A DNA stretch of 64,000 nt from Actinoalloteichus hoggarensis. GTDB lineage: Bacteria > Actinomycetota > Actinomycetes > Mycobacteriales > Pseudonocardiaceae. Within the stretch, counting starts at the first letter, position 1, and the number at the start of each line of letters is the position of its first letter. The stretch lies in the NCBI RefSeq assembly GCF_002234535.1, contig NZ_CP022521.1, positions 5,936,001-6,000,000 of the forward strand. Reading direction: 5' to 3'. Position numbers and translations under genes: made by a program. Below the pieces are notes generated by a model. It made no database searches, had not been told where the DNA came from, and saw nothing but the letters and a program-made list of their open reading frames with translations. Positions 7,894-21,333 of the stretch are shown one piece after another.

Positions 7894-9422
7894 CCCGCGT
7901 CCTCTCCCAGCACAGCGGTCACGTACGGGCCGCCGTCGAGCAGGTCGGCGGCGGCCCGGCCGCTGATCTCGGACAGCGGCCCGGCGAACACCGCGATGAG
8001 CACGCCGAAGACGACCAACGACCCGGTGGCGACGACCATCGATTTCGAGGTGGATCCGGTGCCGATGATCAGCTCATCGGTGGGGTCCGGGTCGGCGTGC
8101 GGCGCGCGGCCCTTGCCCCAGAACGCCAGCACCCAGATCCGGGCCATGGCGTAGAGGGTCAGGAAGCTGGTCAGCACGGCGGCGGCCGTCGCGACGTAGG
8201 CCGTCGTCGTCCCGACGTCGACGCCGCCTTGGAGCAGCACCAGCTTCGCCACGAAGCCTGAGAACGGCGGGATGCCCGCCAGACTCAGGGCAGGCAGGGC
8301 GAACAACACCGCGACCAGCGGATACGCCTTCGCTATACCGCCCATTCTTCGCAGCGCGACCGTGCCGGTATGTCGAGTGAGCAGACCACTGACGAGGAAC
8401 AGCCCGGCCTGGACGGTGATGTGATGCACCACGTAGAGGATCACGCCCGCCAGGCCGATCACGTCGTAGAGCCCCAGGCCGAACAGCATGTAGCCGATGT
8501 GACTCACCAGCAGGAACGACAGCAGTCGGTTGATGTCGTTCTGGGCTATCGCGCCCAAGGCGCCGACGATCATCGTCACCAGGGCGATGATCAGCATCAG
8601 CGTCCAGCTCTGTTGGTGATCGAAGACCAGCGTCTGCGTGCGGATCAGCGCGTAGACGCCCACCTTGGTCAACAGGCCCGCGAAGATCGCCGTGATCGGC
8701 GCGGGCGCCGTCGGGTAGCTGTCGGGAAGCCAGAAGTGCAGCGGGACCATCGCCGCCTTGATGCCGAAGACCACGACCATCATCAGCGAGAGCGCCGTCT
8801 GGATGCCCGGCGGCAGGTCGCCGACCCGGCCGGCCAGGTCGGCGAGGTTCACCGTGCCCGTCGCGGCGTAGACCAGGCCGATCATCGTGATGAACAGCAG
8901 CGACGAGGTCAGGCTGACGATGATGTAGGTCATCCCGGCACGTATCCGGGTGGCCGTGGTGCGTCGGACGATCAACACGTAGGACGCGGCGAGCATGATC
9001 TCGAACGCGACGAACAGGTTGAACAGGTCGCCGGTGAGGTAGGCCAGCGCGACGCCCGCGCAGAGCACCAGGTACATCGGGTGGAACGCCGTGCTGGAGG
9101 TGTCCCGGCCGTAGTCGGTGATCCGCTGGCCGATCGAGAAGATCAGCACGGCGAGCATGACCACCGCCGAGACGAGCAGCAGCAGGGCGGCCAGTCGGTC
9201 GGCGATCAGCGTGATGCCGAACGGCGCGGCCCAGCCGCCCATCTGGAGCACGACCGGGCCGTCCCGGTCGGCCGTGTACAGCAGGAAGCCCGCGTCCACC
9301 GCGATGAAGGTCAGCACCAGTACGCCGAGCATCCGCTGCAGATTCGCGAAGCTGCCCAGGACCAGCGAGAGCCCCGCCGCCAGCAGGGGGAGCAGTACCG
9401 GCAGCGCTACGAGCACGTTCAC
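7890..9422 (-). CDS. mnhD: Mrp/Mnh cation-proton antiporter subunit D
   Basis: A 510-residue proton-translocating subunit homologous to the NuoN/NuoM antiporter-like subunits of complex I. About 14 hydrophobic helices are predicted. Seen directly are the conserved glutamate helix (LFNLFVAFEIMLAASYVLI), the lysine region GIKAAMVPLHFWLPDSYPTAP and LGAIAQNDINRLLSFLLVSHIGYM. Length is standard for MrpD. It is coupled to mnhC and mnhE by four-base overlaps. With MnhA it forms the ion-conducting part of the antiporter. Confidence 0.95.
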   Translation of the reverse strand: MNVLVALPVLLPLLAAGLSLVLGSFANLQRMLGVLVLTFIAVDAGFLLYTADRDGPVVLQMGGWAAPFGITLIADRLAALLLLVSAVVMLAVLIFSIGQRITDYGRDTSSTAFHPMYLVLCAGVALAYLTGDLFNLFVAFEIMLAASYVLIVRRTTATRIRAGMTYIIVSLTSSLLFITMIGLVYAATGTVNLADLAGRVGDLPPGIQTALSLMMVVVFGIKAAMVPLHFWLPDSYPTAPAPITAIFAGLLTKVGVYALIRTQTLVFDHQQSWTLMLIIALVTMIVGALGAIAQNDINRLLSFLLVSHIGYMLFGLGLYDVIGLAGVILYVVHHITVQAGLFLVSGLLTRHTGTVALRRMGGIAKAYPLVAVLFALPALSLAGIPPFSGFVAKLVLLQGGVDVGTTTAYVATAAAVLTSFLTLYAMARIWVLAFWGKGRAPHADPDPTDELIIGTGSTSKSMVVATGSLVVFGVLIAVFAGPLSEISGRAAADLLDGGPYVTAVLGEDAG

Positions 9423-9847
9423 CGAACGGCCTCCTGTTGGTCGTCGGTCTCGGAGTCGTCGTCCTCGTCCTCGGAGAGCCGCTGCTGGAGACGTCGGATT
9501 CGTCGGTCCTCGACGTCGTCCCGCACCTCGTCGTGGCCGAGCAGCACCGAGGAGCGGTAGGCGAGGGCCAGCAGGAAGGTCGACAGGGCGAAGGTGATCA
9601 CGATGGCCGTCAACGCCATCGCCTGGGGCAGCGGATCGGTCATCTCCTCGACGGGGACGCCGTTGATGATCGGCGGCCTGCCGGGGGGACCGCCCGCCAG
9701 TTGCAGGAACAGGTTCGCTCCGTGACCCACGATCACGGTCCCGATGACGATTCTCATCAGTGATCGCTGAAGAATCAGGTAGAAACCGACCGAGTAGAGG
9801 ACGCCGAGCGTCAGCGCCATGACGAGGTTGATCGAGCCTCCTGTCAT
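9419..9847 (-). CDS. mnhC: Mrp/Mnh cation-proton antiporter subunit C
   Basis: A 142-residue NuoK-like three-helix membrane protein of the MrpC family. It shows the family features SVGFYLILQRSLMRIVIGTVIVGHGANLFLQ and DPLPQAMALTAIVITFALSTFLLALAYR. The C-terminal about 30 residues are charged and acidic (SEDEDDDSETDD), an extension beyond the minimal family length. Four-base overlaps join it to mnhB and mnhD. Confidence 0.93.
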   Translation of the reverse strand: MTGGSINLVMALTLGVLYSVGFYLILQRSLMRIVIGTVIVGHGANLFLQLAGGPPGRPPIINGVPVEEMTDPLPQAMALTAIVITFALSTFLLALAYRSSVLLGHDEVRDDVEDRRIRRLQQRLSEDEDDDSETDDQQEAVR

Positions 9848-10389
9848 CGCGCCACCCTTCGCGTTCGCACGAGCTGTTCCTCGATGCCCGCGCCCAGAGT
9901 CCGCAACAGGTCGATGACCACCCCGACGATCAGCACGTACACCCCGACGTCGAGGAACAGGCTGGTCACCAGGTGGATCTCGCCGAGGACGGGCACCGTG
10001 GCCTGGAAATAGGTGCTCTCCAGGATCGTGGCGCCGAACAACGTGGGCACCAGGCCCGCCAGGACGGCCAGGCTCAGCCCGAGCCCGATGATCACCGGAG
10101 GTCGTATCCGGACGGCTTCGCGCATCTCCAACGGGCCGCCCGCGACGTACCGCAGGACGAAGGCCTGACCCGCGACGAGCCCGCCGGAGAAGCCGCCGCC
10201 CGCCCGATTGTGCCCGGCGAAAAGCAGATAGAGGGAGAGCACCAGAACCGTCGGGAAGAGGAGTCGTACGGCGACCTCCAGAAGCACCGAGCGCTCCCGA
10301 CCGTCCCGTGCGTCGCCCGCGAGGAGCCAGTGCTCCCGAGGCGTGTCCCAGTCCTCCCAGGACAGCCGCCGCACCGTGGAACCGGTCAT
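9844..10389 (-). CDS. mnhB: Mrp/Mnh cation-proton antiporter subunit B
   Basis: A 181-residue MrpB-family protein with four predicted helices. The family segment LYLLFAGHNRAGGGFSGGLV follows the first helix. The first about 35 residues are a charged cytoplasmic extension (WEDWDTPREHWLLAGDARDG). The start codon is the ATG at 10387-10389, overlapping the end of mnhA by four bases. Confidence 0.92.
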   Translation of the reverse strand: MTGSTVRRLSWEDWDTPREHWLLAGDARDGRERSVLLEVAVRLLFPTVLVLSLYLLFAGHNRAGGGFSGGLVAGQAFVLRYVAGGPLEMREAVRIRPPVIIGLGLSLAVLAGLVPTLFGATILESTYFQATVPVLGEIHLVTSLFLDVGVYVLIVGVVIDLLRTLGAGIEEQLVRTRRVAR

Positions 10390-12908
10390 CGTCGTCCCTC
10401 CTCGTCGTTCGTCGGATCGGACCCGCCCGAGTCCGCCGCGCCGCCCGACGTCGCCAGGCCGCCCGACGTCGCCAGGCCGGTCCGGCCGCCCTCGACCCCG
10501 GCGGGCTTCGTCGCGCCGACGTCGAAGCCCTCGTGTTCGCCTGCCGCGCCGCCGCTGCTGCCCGGGCCGCCGGGCGTCGCCAACAGCGTCTGATCGTCCG
10601 TCTCGGGCAGCGAAGGCGTCCGCGTCCGTCGCACGGCGAGGATCAGGCTGGCCACGCCGGTGGCCGCCACCGCGAGCACGACGATCTCGCCGACGGTGTC
10701 GAAGGCTCGGAAGTCCACCAGGATCGCGTTGACCACGTTGGTGGCGTGCGCGCCCTCCGGGGCGTTGGCGATGAACTCCTCGCTGGAGGTGGGCGGCGCC
10801 TGCCGCGCGCCGGAGAAGATCACCGTGGAGACCGCCACGAAGCTGCCCGCGGCCACCGCGATCACCACCTTCGGCCACCGCAGCCGCTTCGCGGATTCGA
10901 TCTGGGTGAACTTCGCGGGCAGCTTGCGCAGCACGAACACGAAGGCCACCAGGGTGAGCGTCTCGACGAGGAACTGGGCCAACGCCAGGTCCGGGCCGCC
11001 GTCGATGATGAAGAGCGCGCCGATCGCGTAGCCGATCGCGCCGGTGAGCAGCACCGCCGTCATACGGTGTCGCACCATCGTCAGCGCGATCGCCGCGATG
11101 CACACCAGCACTGCCACCGGCACCTGCACGGCGGAGTGCCAGAGCTGCTGCTCGCCGAGGAACGTGGTGCCGGTGAGCACCGCCGTTCCGGGGATGAACA
11201 GCATCGTCAACAGGATGATGCCCAGGTAGGTGGGCAGCGAGCCCACCTGGAGCCTGCCGGTCACGCCGTAGGAGAGCACCTCCAGCGACAGGACCGACCG
11301 GTCGTACAGGGTCTGCGCCTGAAGGAAGTGCGGGACCGGGGGACCGCTCTCGGCGCCGGACCGCTCGCGGAGCCGGTAGAGCAGCATGCCCAGCACCACG
11401 ACCACCACCGACAGCAGCAGCGGCAGGTTGAATCCATGCCACAGCGCCAGGTAGTAGCTCTCGCCTCCGGAGCGGAACGCGTCGGCGTAGGGCTTCACCA
11501 GCCCGTAGACCGGGGGCGACCACAGCCCCAGTACCAGGCCGGCGAGCGCCGGGATCGCGGCGGGAAGCACGAGTCCCAGGGACGGGGAGGGAGCGGCGAT
11601 CCGCTCGACGCCGGGCTTGTCGCCGAAGGCGCCCCAGACGAGCCGGATGCTGTAGGCGACGGTCAGCACCGAGCCGACGACCAGTCCCGCCAGCACCAGC
11701 AGATCGACGGTGCCCCCGCTCTCCAGGAGCGCCTGGAAGGCCGCCTCCTTGCCGAGGAAGCCGAGCATCGGCGGCAGCCCGGCCATCGAGCCCGCCGCGA
11801 TCACGGCCAGGGCCGTCAGGACGGGGAAGCGTCTGCCCAGTCCGGACAGCTTTCGGATGTCTCGGGTGCCCGTCTGGTGGTCGACGATCCCGACGATCAG
11901 AAACAACGCCGCCTTGAAGAGCCCGTGCGCCAGCAGCATCGTCGCGCCCGCGATGGCGCCGATGTAGGTGCCGGTCCCGGTCAACACCATCAGGAAGCCG
12001 AGCTGGCTCACCGTTCCGTAGGCCAGCATCGTCTTCAGATCGTTTTGGAACAGGGCGCGGACGCCGCCGATCAGCATCGTCCAGATGCCGATCACCGCCA
12101 CCGGCAGCCACCACGCGGTCAGATCCGCGAAGGCGGGCGCCAGCCGGGCGACGAGGTAGACGCCCGCCTTGACCATGGACGCCGCGTGCAGGTAGGCGCT
12201 GACCGGGGTGGGCGCGACCATGGCGCCCGGCAGCCAGGGATGGAACGGGGCCTGCGCCGACTTGGTGAACGCGCCGACCAGGATGAGGGCCACCGCGATG
12301 CCGACGCTGCCGCCCGCGGGCGGGTCGGCGACGATCTCGGAGATCCGGAAGGTGCCCGCCGCGTGGCCGAGCATGATGATGCCCATCAGCATCGTCAGCC
12401 CGCCGAACACGGTCACCAGCAGGGCCTGCACCGACGAGCGGCGCAGCTTCTTGCCGACTCCGTCCTGCCCGACCAGTAGGAAGGAGCAGACGGTGGTCAG
12501 CTCCCAGAAGACATAGAGGCTGATGAGGTCGTCGGCGACGACGAGGCCGAACATCGCCCCCGCGAAGGCGAGGAGCAGCGCGGAGGTCCGGCCGATGCCT
12601 TCACCGTGCGACCCGAAGTAATAGACGCAGTAGACGAGAATGAGTGCGCCGAGCCCCGAGACCAGGAAGATCATCAGCATTGAGAGGGCGTCGAGACGCA
12701 GCGCCACCTCCAGACCGATGCTCGGTGCCCAGGCGAAGGTCTGGGTGATGGTCTCGCCGCTCACGACGGCGGAGAGCCTGCCGAGGGCCCACAGCAGGGT
12801 GGCGGCCGGGACGATCGCGGCCAGCGCGAAGGCCCAGCGGCCCGTTCTGCGCACCAGCATGGGCAGAAGGCCCGCAAGCAGCAGGTGGGCCGTCACAAGC
12901 AGAAGCAC
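10386..12908 (-). CDS. mnhA: Mrp/Mnh cation-proton antiporter subunit A
   Basis: The largest antiporter subunit, about 840 residues and homologous to NuoL. Its N-terminal two thirds are many helices with DLISLYVFWELTTVCSFLLVG, SAQAPFHPWLPGAMVAPTPVSAYLHAASMVKAGVYLVAR and FQNDLKTMLAYGTVSQLGFL. The C-terminal third carries the DUF4040/MrpA C-terminal region (AIGALFIIDGGPDLALAQFLVETLTLV). The tail (residues about 780-840) is a disordered Gly/Ala/Thr-rich stretch. The GTG at 12908 is preferred over the in-frame GTG at 12926 because GGAGGAGG lies five bases before it. It is the first gene of the operon. Confidence 0.94.
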   Translation of the reverse strand: MLLLVTAHLLLAGLLPMLVRRTGRWAFALAAIVPAATLLWALGRLSAVVSGETITQTFAWAPSIGLEVALRLDALSMLMIFLVSGLGALILVYCVYYFGSHGEGIGRTSALLLAFAGAMFGLVVADDLISLYVFWELTTVCSFLLVGQDGVGKKLRRSSVQALLVTVFGGLTMLMGIIMLGHAAGTFRISEIVADPPAGGSVGIAVALILVGAFTKSAQAPFHPWLPGAMVAPTPVSAYLHAASMVKAGVYLVARLAPAFADLTAWWLPVAVIGIWTMLIGGVRALFQNDLKTMLAYGTVSQLGFLMVLTGTGTYIGAIAGATMLLAHGLFKAALFLIVGIVDHQTGTRDIRKLSGLGRRFPVLTALAVIAAGSMAGLPPMLGFLGKEAAFQALLESGGTVDLLVLAGLVVGSVLTVAYSIRLVWGAFGDKPGVERIAAPSPSLGLVLPAAIPALAGLVLGLWSPPVYGLVKPYADAFRSGGESYYLALWHGFNLPLLLSVVVVVLGMLLYRLRERSGAESGPPVPHFLQAQTLYDRSVLSLEVLSYGVTGRLQVGSLPTYLGIILLTMLFIPGTAVLTGTTFLGEQQLWHSAVQVPVAVLVCIAAIALTMVRHRMTAVLLTGAIGYAIGALFIIDGGPDLALAQFLVETLTLVAFVFVLRKLPAKFTQIESAKRLRWPKVVIAVAAGSFVAVSTVIFSGARQAPPTSSEEFIANAPEGAHATNVVNAILVDFRAFDTVGEIVVLAVAATGVASLILAVRRTRTPSLPETDDQTLLATPGGPGSSGGAAGEHEGFDVGATKPAGVEGGRTGLATSGGLATSGGAADSGGSDPTNDEEGRR

Positions 12909-13247
12909 GCGAACCTCCTCCCGCACGGCTCCGCCGCCTGGTCGAGTTCGCTCATCGCTCCTCCGTGACTCGGGTGGATCGCCTGGTCACGACCCACGCA
13001 GGCATGAGGCATGGCGGACTGTCAGGTCCGTCGGGCACCGCGCGGGACAAGGGAAATCCTACGGTCGCTCAACCGGGCTTCTTGCATCGGCACAGTCGAC
13101 CGACGCCGATCTCGATGATCGAAAACACGTGAGGCCGAAGTGAGGGAAGCGCGGGACGCGGCGTCGAGCCCGCTCTCGCGGTCGACGTCGCCCACCAGGT
13201 GCAGGGCCATGACCTGCACCAATTCGGGTTTTACCCTCTCGTGTCCC
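12909..13247. other. Upstream region of the mnh operon, no gene
   Basis: This region separates the mnhA start from the 3' end of the mutase gene, both on the minus strand. It should contain the operon promoter and the mutase terminator. No hexamer pair or strong hairpin was convincing. Confidence 0.45.
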
Positions 13248-14843
<1,596 letters not shown>

Positions 14844-14965
14844 GGAAGCCTTCCTGTGCCGTGGTCGTCGGTGAACCCTCCGTGGCGGCCACAGTCGTTA
14901 GATCCACGTTCAAGGGTCCCGTGACGTACAACGTAGAGGTCCGGACTTGAGGGGAGAACTAATCC

Positions 14966-16918
14966 GTGCCGACCAGACGCACCCCGCCGCCGGACGGCGA
15001 CCGCCTCATCGCCGGACGGTATCGCCTGCATCAGCTCCTGGGCAGGGGGGCGATGGGCACGGTGTGGGCCGCCTATGACGAGTTCCTGCATCGGCAGGTG
15101 GCGGTCAAGGAGGTGCTCCTTCCCGTGGGCATCCCGGCGGCCGCGGCCGACGAGCTGCGCGAGCGGACCATGCGCGAGGCGCGGGCCAACGCCGTGCTCT
15201 CCCATCCCAACGTGGTCACGCTGTTCGACGTGGCCCGCCACGACGGCGAGCCGTTCGTCGTCTCGGAACTCGTGCCGAGCAACAGCCTGGCGGAGGTCCT
15301 GACGCGGCACGGCATGCTCGCGGCGCCGGAGGCGGCGCTGGTCGCCGACTCGGTGGCCGCCGCGTTGGAGGCCGCGCATCGGGCGGGGATCACCCATCGC
15401 GACGTGAAACCGGGCAACGTGCTGGTCGGCCGGGACGGCCAGATCAAGCTCACCGACTTCGGCATCGCCCGCAACGTCGCGGAGACCACGCTCACCGCGA
15501 CGGGCCTCATGCTGGGCACTCCCAGCTACATCGCCCCGGAGGTCGCCTCCGGCGGCGAGGTCACGCCCGCCGCCGACCTGTGGGCCCTGGGCGCCACGCT
15601 CTTCGCCGCGGTCGAGGGTCGCCCGCCGTACTCCTCGGGCGGCGATCCGGTCGCCACCGTGTTCGAGGTGGTCCACGGCGCCGTGCCGCAGCCGACGTGC
15701 GGCGGCCCGCTGGCCCCGCTGATCAGCGGGCTGATGGTCAAGGACGCCGCATTGCGTCTGCCGCTGGCCGAGGTGCGCCGCAGGCTCGCGCCGCTGCTGC
15801 CTGCCTCCACGGCGGGCATCTCGGCGCTGCTCGACAGCGACGACCCCGACTTCAGCGAGGACTCCGATCTCGACGACACCCACGACTCTCATGATGCCTA
15901 CGTCGACGACGACGAGCAGGCGTCCGACGCCGGGGTGCCCGACGCCGGGGCGCCCGACGAGGAGCCTGCGGCGCGGCGGGAGCCGGGGCCGGACGAGCCG
16001 CCCGCCGCCCCCGAGGTCACCGCCGAGGTGCCCAGGGTCGAGGGCGAGGACGTCACCGAGTCGGACACGGTGATCATCCGGCGTCCCGCGCAGGCTGCCG
16101 TGCCGCACACGCCGCTGGCCAGCGATCCCGGCCCGCTGCCCTTCGCCGCGTCGCCGCAGGCGCCGCGGCATCCCCGTACCCGGACCGCCCCGTCGGGGAC
16201 GAGGCTCGGCGCGGCCACGCCCGCCCGCCCGCGCCGAGCCCGCGGGCTGACGACGCTGCTGCTGGCGGCCGCACTGTTCCTCGGCGCCGCGGCCGTAGGC
16301 TTCGCCGTGATCAGGACGCTGGCGGGCGAGACCCTGCAGCCGTCGAGCGGCCGGGACGCCGAGGGCTCTCGCGACCCCGGCCTGCCCGAACCCGATTACG
16401 AACGACGCACCGACACCGCCGCGGCGAGCGGGGACCCGGCGAGCTCCGTCGCCGGGCGGTACACGGTGGACGTGCCGAGGGACTGGCTCACCTTCTACGA
16501 GCATCGCGACGACGCCCTCGGCGAGAGCGTCCTGCATCGGCATCTGGCCCCGGACGGCAGCCGGATGATCTCCGTGCAGCGTTTCGTCGGGTTCTACCCC
16601 GACTCCGGGGTCACGGACTACCTCGCGTATCTCACGACGACGTCGACCAGCAGCAACGGTGAACTGCTGATGCAGGGCGACTCGGTGCTCGCGACCCATC
16701 CGGACGGCGCGGAGCCGGACCGGGCGATCAGTTATCGCATGGTGGACCGGGGGCTGACGAGCAACGCCCACCAAGGCGAGCTGCGGCGTAGCACGTTCGC
16801 GGGTCTCCGCCCTCGCGGCGATGATCTGTGGGTGGTGTCGGTGACGGTGCCCACCGACACGGAGGGGGCGGGCAGCCGCATCTTCGAGCGGGTCTCGGAC
16901 GGCTTCACGCTGCGCTGA
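14966..16918 (+). CDS. Transmembrane Ser/Thr protein kinase (PknB-like)
   Basis: A 650-residue eukaryotic-type kinase. The kinase domain spans about residues 18-285, with a glycine loop (GRGAMGTVW), ATP-binding Lys48 in VAVKEV, catalytic loop HRDVKPGN (Asp146, Asn151), DFG (164-166) and activation loop [19 protein letters not shown] long acidic then Pro/Ala-rich juxtamembrane linker follows. One transmembrane helix ([21 protein letters not shown], near residues 426-446) leads to an extracellular domain of about 200 residues that is neither PASTA nor another sensor I recognise. The GTG start at 14966 has GGGGAGA upstream. All catalytic residues are intact. Confidence 0.93.
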   Translation: MPTRRTPPPDGDRLIAGRYRLHQLLGRGAMGTVWAAYDEFLHRQVAVKEVLLPVGIPAAAADELRERTMREARANAVLSHPNVVTLFDVARHDGEPFVVSELVPSNSLAEVLTRHGMLAAPEAALVADSVAAALEAAHRAGITHRDVKPGNVLVGRDGQIKLTDFGIARNVAETTLTATGLMLGTPSYIAPEVASGGEVTPAADLWALGATLFAAVEGRPPYSSGGDPVATVFEVVHGAVPQPTCGGPLAPLISGLMVKDAALRLPLAEVRRRLAPLLPASTAGISALLDSDDPDFSEDSDLDDTHDSHDAYVDDDEQASDAGVPDAGAPDEEPAARREPGPDEPPAAPEVTAEVPRVEGEDVTESDTVIIRRPAQAAVPHTPLASDPGPLPFAASPQAPRHPRTRTAPSGTRLGAATPARPRRARGLTTLLLAAALFLGAAAVGFAVIRTLAGETLQPSSGRDAEGSRDPGLPEPDYERRTDTAAASGDPASSVAGRYTVDVPRDWLTFYEHRDDALGESVLHRHLAPDGSRMISVQRFVGFYPDSGVTDYLAYLTTTSTSSNGELLMQGDSVLATHPDGAEPDRAISYRMVDRGLTSNAHQGELRRSTFAGLRPRGDDLWVVSVTVPTDTEGAGSRIFERVSDGFTLR

Positions 16919-17058
16919 ACGCCGTCGGCGCAGGTCGGCTCCGCAGCGGGCCGCCGCACCGGGTCTCGGGACGCCGGGCGCCCGCGGGCGTGCCCGCGGG
17001 CGGACTGATCCGGCGCACATCGACGAGGAGGCGGCCCGCAGGCCTTAAGCTCCACGAC

Positions 17059-17931
17059 GTGACCGGCAACGACGCTGTACCTCCCGTGACGACCGTTCCC
17101 GCCGCAGGCTCCCCTGCCCTGCCGACCGCGACCACGAACGCCGATCCGTCCGCCGTGGCGGCCGCGGCGGCGGCGATCCTGGCCGAGTTGACCGGCCAGA
17201 TCCATCACGACATCGCCATCGTGCTGGGCTCCGGATGGCGGCCCGCCGCCGACGTGCTCGGGGAGCCGAGCGCCGAGATCCCGATGAGCGAGCTGCCGGG
17301 CTTCGTCGCGCCCAGCGTCGCCGGTCACGGCGGAACCGTGCGCTCCGTCGAGGTGGCGGGCAGGCACGTCCTGGTGCTCCTCGGTCGCATCCACCTGTAC
17401 GAGGGCATGGGCGTGGCCCCGGTCGTGCACGGCGTGCGCACCGCGACGGCGGCGGGCTGTCAGACCGTGGTGTTGACCAACGCGGCGGGCGGCCTGCGCG
17501 AGGGCATGCGGGTCGGCCAGCCGGTATTGATCGGCGACCAGCTCAACATGACGGCCGCCTCGCCGTTGTCCGGCCCCCGGTTCGTGGACTGCACCGACCT
17601 GTACTCGCCGAGACTGCGCGCGCTGGCCGCCACGATCGACCCCACGCTCACCGAGGGCGTCTACGCGGGCATGCCCGGACCGCAGTACGAGACCCCGGCC
17701 GAGATCAGGATGCTGCGCACGCTGGGCGCCGACCTGGTGGGCATGTCCACGGTCCTGGAAGCCGTCGCGGCCAGGGCGGCGGGCGCCGAGGTCTTCGGAC
17801 TGTCCCTGGTGACCAACCTCGCGGCGGGTCTCTCGGGTGAGGCCCTCAATCACGAGGAGGTCGTCGAGGCGGGCAGGCAGGCCGCCTCCGAACTGGGCGG
17901 CCTGCTGCGTGAACTGGTGGTCCGGCTGTGA
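17059..17931 (+). CDS. deoD: Purine nucleoside phosphorylase (trimeric, class I type)
   Basis: Phosphorolyses inosine, guanosine and deoxy forms to base plus (deoxy)ribose 1-phosphate. The 290-residue protein shows the trimeric-PNP motifs: phosphate-binding IVLGSGW (near residues 54-60), GRIHLYEG (110-116), TNAAGGL, the [15 protein letters not shown] substrate segment and LVTNLAAG. The GTG at 17059 gives an N-terminal extension of about 30 Ala/Thr/Pro-rich residues; a start further in cannot be excluded. Its stop overlaps the start of the phosphomannomutase gene by GTGA. The pair matches deoD-pmmB of mycobacteria and belongs to nucleoside salvage. Confidence 0.93.
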   Translation: MTGNDAVPPVTTVPAAGSPALPTATTNADPSAVAAAAAAILAELTGQIHHDIAIVLGSGWRPAADVLGEPSAEIPMSELPGFVAPSVAGHGGTVRSVEVAGRHVLVLLGRIHLYEGMGVAPVVHGVRTATAAGCQTVVLTNAAGGLREGMRVGQPVLIGDQLNMTAASPLSGPRFVDCTDLYSPRLRALAATIDPTLTEGVYAGMPGPQYETPAEIRMLRTLGADLVGMSTVLEAVAARAAGAEVFGLSLVTNLAAGLSGEALNHEEVVEAGRQAASELGGLLRELVVRL

Positions 17932-19730
17932 GCCCGCTGTCGCCGAAGCTGCGCGACGCGGCGTTCCGGTGGATGGCCGACGACGTCGACCCGGAGGCGC
18001 GCGCCGAGCTGCAACGCCTGGTCGCGGGGTCGATGGGCGGCGACGACGCCGCGCACCGGGAGCTGACCGACCGGATGTCGGCGACGTTGACCTTCGGCAC
18101 CGCCGGCCTTCGCGGCCCGTTGCGGGCCGGTCCGAACGGGATGAACCGCTCCGTCGTCGTGCGCGCCACGGCCGGGCTCGCGCACTGGCTGACCCGGCAG
18201 GGTCACGGCGGCGGGGTCGTCGTGGTCGGTCGTGACGCCCGGCACGGTTCGGCCGAGTTCGCCGAGGACGCCGCCGGGGTGCTGGCCGCTGCTGGTTTCG
18301 ACGCCAGGGTGCTGTCCCGGCCGCTGCCGACACCGGTGCTCGCGTATGCGGTGCGCGCGCTGGGGGCCGTCGCGGGCGTGCAGGTCACCGCGTCGCACAA
18401 CCCGCCGCAGGACAACGGCTACAAGGTCTATCTCGGTGACGGGACACAGATCGTGCCGCCCGCCGATCGGGAGATCGAGGCGGCGATCGAGGCGGCTCCG
18501 GCGGCGATCTCGGTCCCGCGCCGCGCGGCGAGCGGCGTCGTCGACGACTCGGTCGTGCAGGACTACCTGGCAGCGGCCTCGGCCGTGACCCGGCCCGGCC
18601 CGCCGCGAGCGCTCACGGGGGCGGAGTCGGTTCCCGGCGCCGGGGGCGGCACGTTCGCCGTGGACCGCGCGGGCCTGCGGATCGCGGCCACGCCCCTGCA
18701 CGGCGTCGGCGGGGAGTCCCTGGTGGCGGCGTTGCGCTCGGCGGGTTTCACCGACGTCCGCGTGGTCGCCGAACAGGCCGTGCCCGATCCCGACTTCCCC
18801 ACCGTGAGCTTCCCGAATCCGGAGGAGCCGGGGACCGTCGACGCGCTGCTGGCCTTGGCCGAGGAATGCTCGGCCGACCTGGCCGTGGCGCTGGACCCGG
18901 ACGCGGACCGGTGCGCCCTCGGCGCGCGCGGACGCGACGGGGTGTGGCGGATGCTGCGCGGCGACGAGACCGGTGTGCTGCTGGCCCATCATCTGCTGAC
19001 CACGTTGGATCGCACGGCCCGTCCCGACCCGCTGGTGGCGACGACCATCGTCTCGTCCTCGCAGCTCAAGGCGATGGCCGCCGCGCACGGCGTGCGTTAT
19101 GACGAGACGCTGACCGGGTTCAAGTGGCTGGTGCGGTCGGGCGACGGCGCGGGCACCGGACTCGTCTACGCCTATGAGGAGGCGCTCGGTCACTGCGTGG
19201 CGCCGGATCAGGTGCGCGACAAGGACGGCATCTCGGCGGCGGTGCTGGCCGCCGACCTGACGGCCTGGCTCCGGGCGGGCGGTCGTGACCTCTGGGACGT
19301 GCTCGACGAGCTGGCGATCAGCCACGGCGTGCACCTCACCGAACAGCTCTCGGTCCGGCTGCCGGAGGTCGCCGCCGGAACGCGGGTGATGCGTCGGCTG
19401 CGCACCGAGACCCCGACCGCGCTGGCGGGCGTCGACGTCGAGGCCGAGGACCTGCTGCCGCGCTCCGACGTCATGGTGCTGCGGGGTGCGGGGCTGCGCG
19501 TGGTGGTGCGGCCCTCGGGCACGGAGCCGAAGGTGAAGGCCTATCTGGAGGTGGTCGAGCCGGTGGCGGTCGGTTCCGGGATCGGGGCGGACTCGGCGGC
19601 GACCGGCGACGACGTGCCGGGGGTCGGCGCCGGCTCGGCGGAGGCGGGCACCGCGTTGGACGCGGCCAGGACTCGGGCGCGGGACAGGCTCGCCGCGCTC
19701 CGGGACGAGGTCGCCGCCCTGCTCGGCTGA
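17928..19730 (+). CDS. pmmB: Phosphomannomutase/phosphopentomutase-family protein
   Basis: A 600-residue alpha-D-phosphohexomutase. The fold's four landmarks are present: FGTAGLRGP near the N-terminus, the phosphoserine loop [15 protein letters not shown] (Ser in TASHNP), the metal loop [11 protein letters not shown], the sugar-binding [18 protein letters not shown] region and the C-terminal phosphate loop [13 protein letters not shown] roughly 40-residue Gly/Ala-rich insertion lies near the C-terminus. The tight coupling to PNP suggests that it may interconvert (deoxy)ribose 1- and 5-phosphates. That is an inference; family members are often annotated as phosphomannomutase. Confidence 0.92.
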   Translation: MSPLSPKLRDAAFRWMADDVDPEARAELQRLVAGSMGGDDAAHRELTDRMSATLTFGTAGLRGPLRAGPNGMNRSVVVRATAGLAHWLTRQGHGGGVVVVGRDARHGSAEFAEDAAGVLAAAGFDARVLSRPLPTPVLAYAVRALGAVAGVQVTASHNPPQDNGYKVYLGDGTQIVPPADREIEAAIEAAPAAISVPRRAASGVVDDSVVQDYLAAASAVTRPGPPRALTGAESVPGAGGGTFAVDRAGLRIAATPLHGVGGESLVAALRSAGFTDVRVVAEQAVPDPDFPTVSFPNPEEPGTVDALLALAEECSADLAVALDPDADRCALGARGRDGVWRMLRGDETGVLLAHHLLTTLDRTARPDPLVATTIVSSSQLKAMAAAHGVRYDETLTGFKWLVRSGDGAGTGLVYAYEEALGHCVAPDQVRDKDGISAAVLAADLTAWLRAGGRDLWDVLDELAISHGVHLTEQLSVRLPEVAAGTRVMRRLRTETPTALAGVDVEAEDLLPRSDVMVLRGAGLRVVVRPSGTEPKVKAYLEVVEPVAVGSGIGADSAATGDDVPGVGAGSAEAGTALDAARTRARDRLAALRDEVAALLG

Positions 19731-20346
19731 GCCCGGCGGCGCGGCTCGGCCGGTGTACGCAGCTCGGCCCGGCGATACGGCTGAGCTCGGCCGCGCGGTT
19801 CGGCTGCGGCGACACGGCGAACCCGGTGACACCGCTCATCCCGGCACGTCTCGCGCCACGGCTGATCCCGTCGACACGGCAGCGCGGCGGGTTCGGACCG
19901 GGCCGACACAGACGGGTGCCCGCGTGCGTCGGCCCGGCGTTCGGCCGGCTGTGTCGGCGACGGTGCGCAGGGGCGACCGGCCGCCCGCAGCGCCCGGCGG
20001 CGAACGGCCGCCCGCGGAGCCGGTTCGCGGTGCGTCGGCCGGTCGCCTTCGGCCGACGGCTCGGCGGCGGTACGCCGGTGCAAGGCGGCCTTCGGCGACT
20101 CGCGCAGTCGACCCGGCGACGCGCACGGCTTCGCGGCGGTCGCGCGGGCCAGGTGAATCGGGGCAGGCCGACGCGGGCGGGCCGGTCGAGACCGTCGCGC
20201 TCCGCGGGGGGCAGGGTCTGCTCGCCGCGGCCGGTCCGTGCGAACCACACGCCGGCCTTCCGGCTGAGGCTCGCGGAACCACCAGCCCCGATCGCCCGCC
20301 CGCCCGCGTCGATCACGAGACCACGCCCGCCCGCGGGTCGCTCGGG
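19731..20346. other. Convergent intergenic region, no gene
   Basis: About 600 bases of GC-rich, low-complexity DNA with scattered GCTCGGC and CGGCGACA-like words between convergent genes. Open frames on both strands are composed of Arg, Ala, Pro and Gly without structure. No gene or clear terminator was found. Confidence 0.5.

Positions 20347-21329
<983 letters not shown>

Positions 21330-21333
<4 letters not shown>

Noticed and set aside
9844-12114. 756-codon frame reading through mnhB upstream into mnhA
   Set aside because: Only its last 181 codons (from 10389) match MnhB; the rest is an out-of-frame reading of mnhA.
10308-12479. 723-codon plus-strand frame opposite mnhA
   Set aside because: Antisense reading of a clear antiporter gene; composition is His/Gln/Arg-rich, as expected of antisense GC-rich membrane protein genes.
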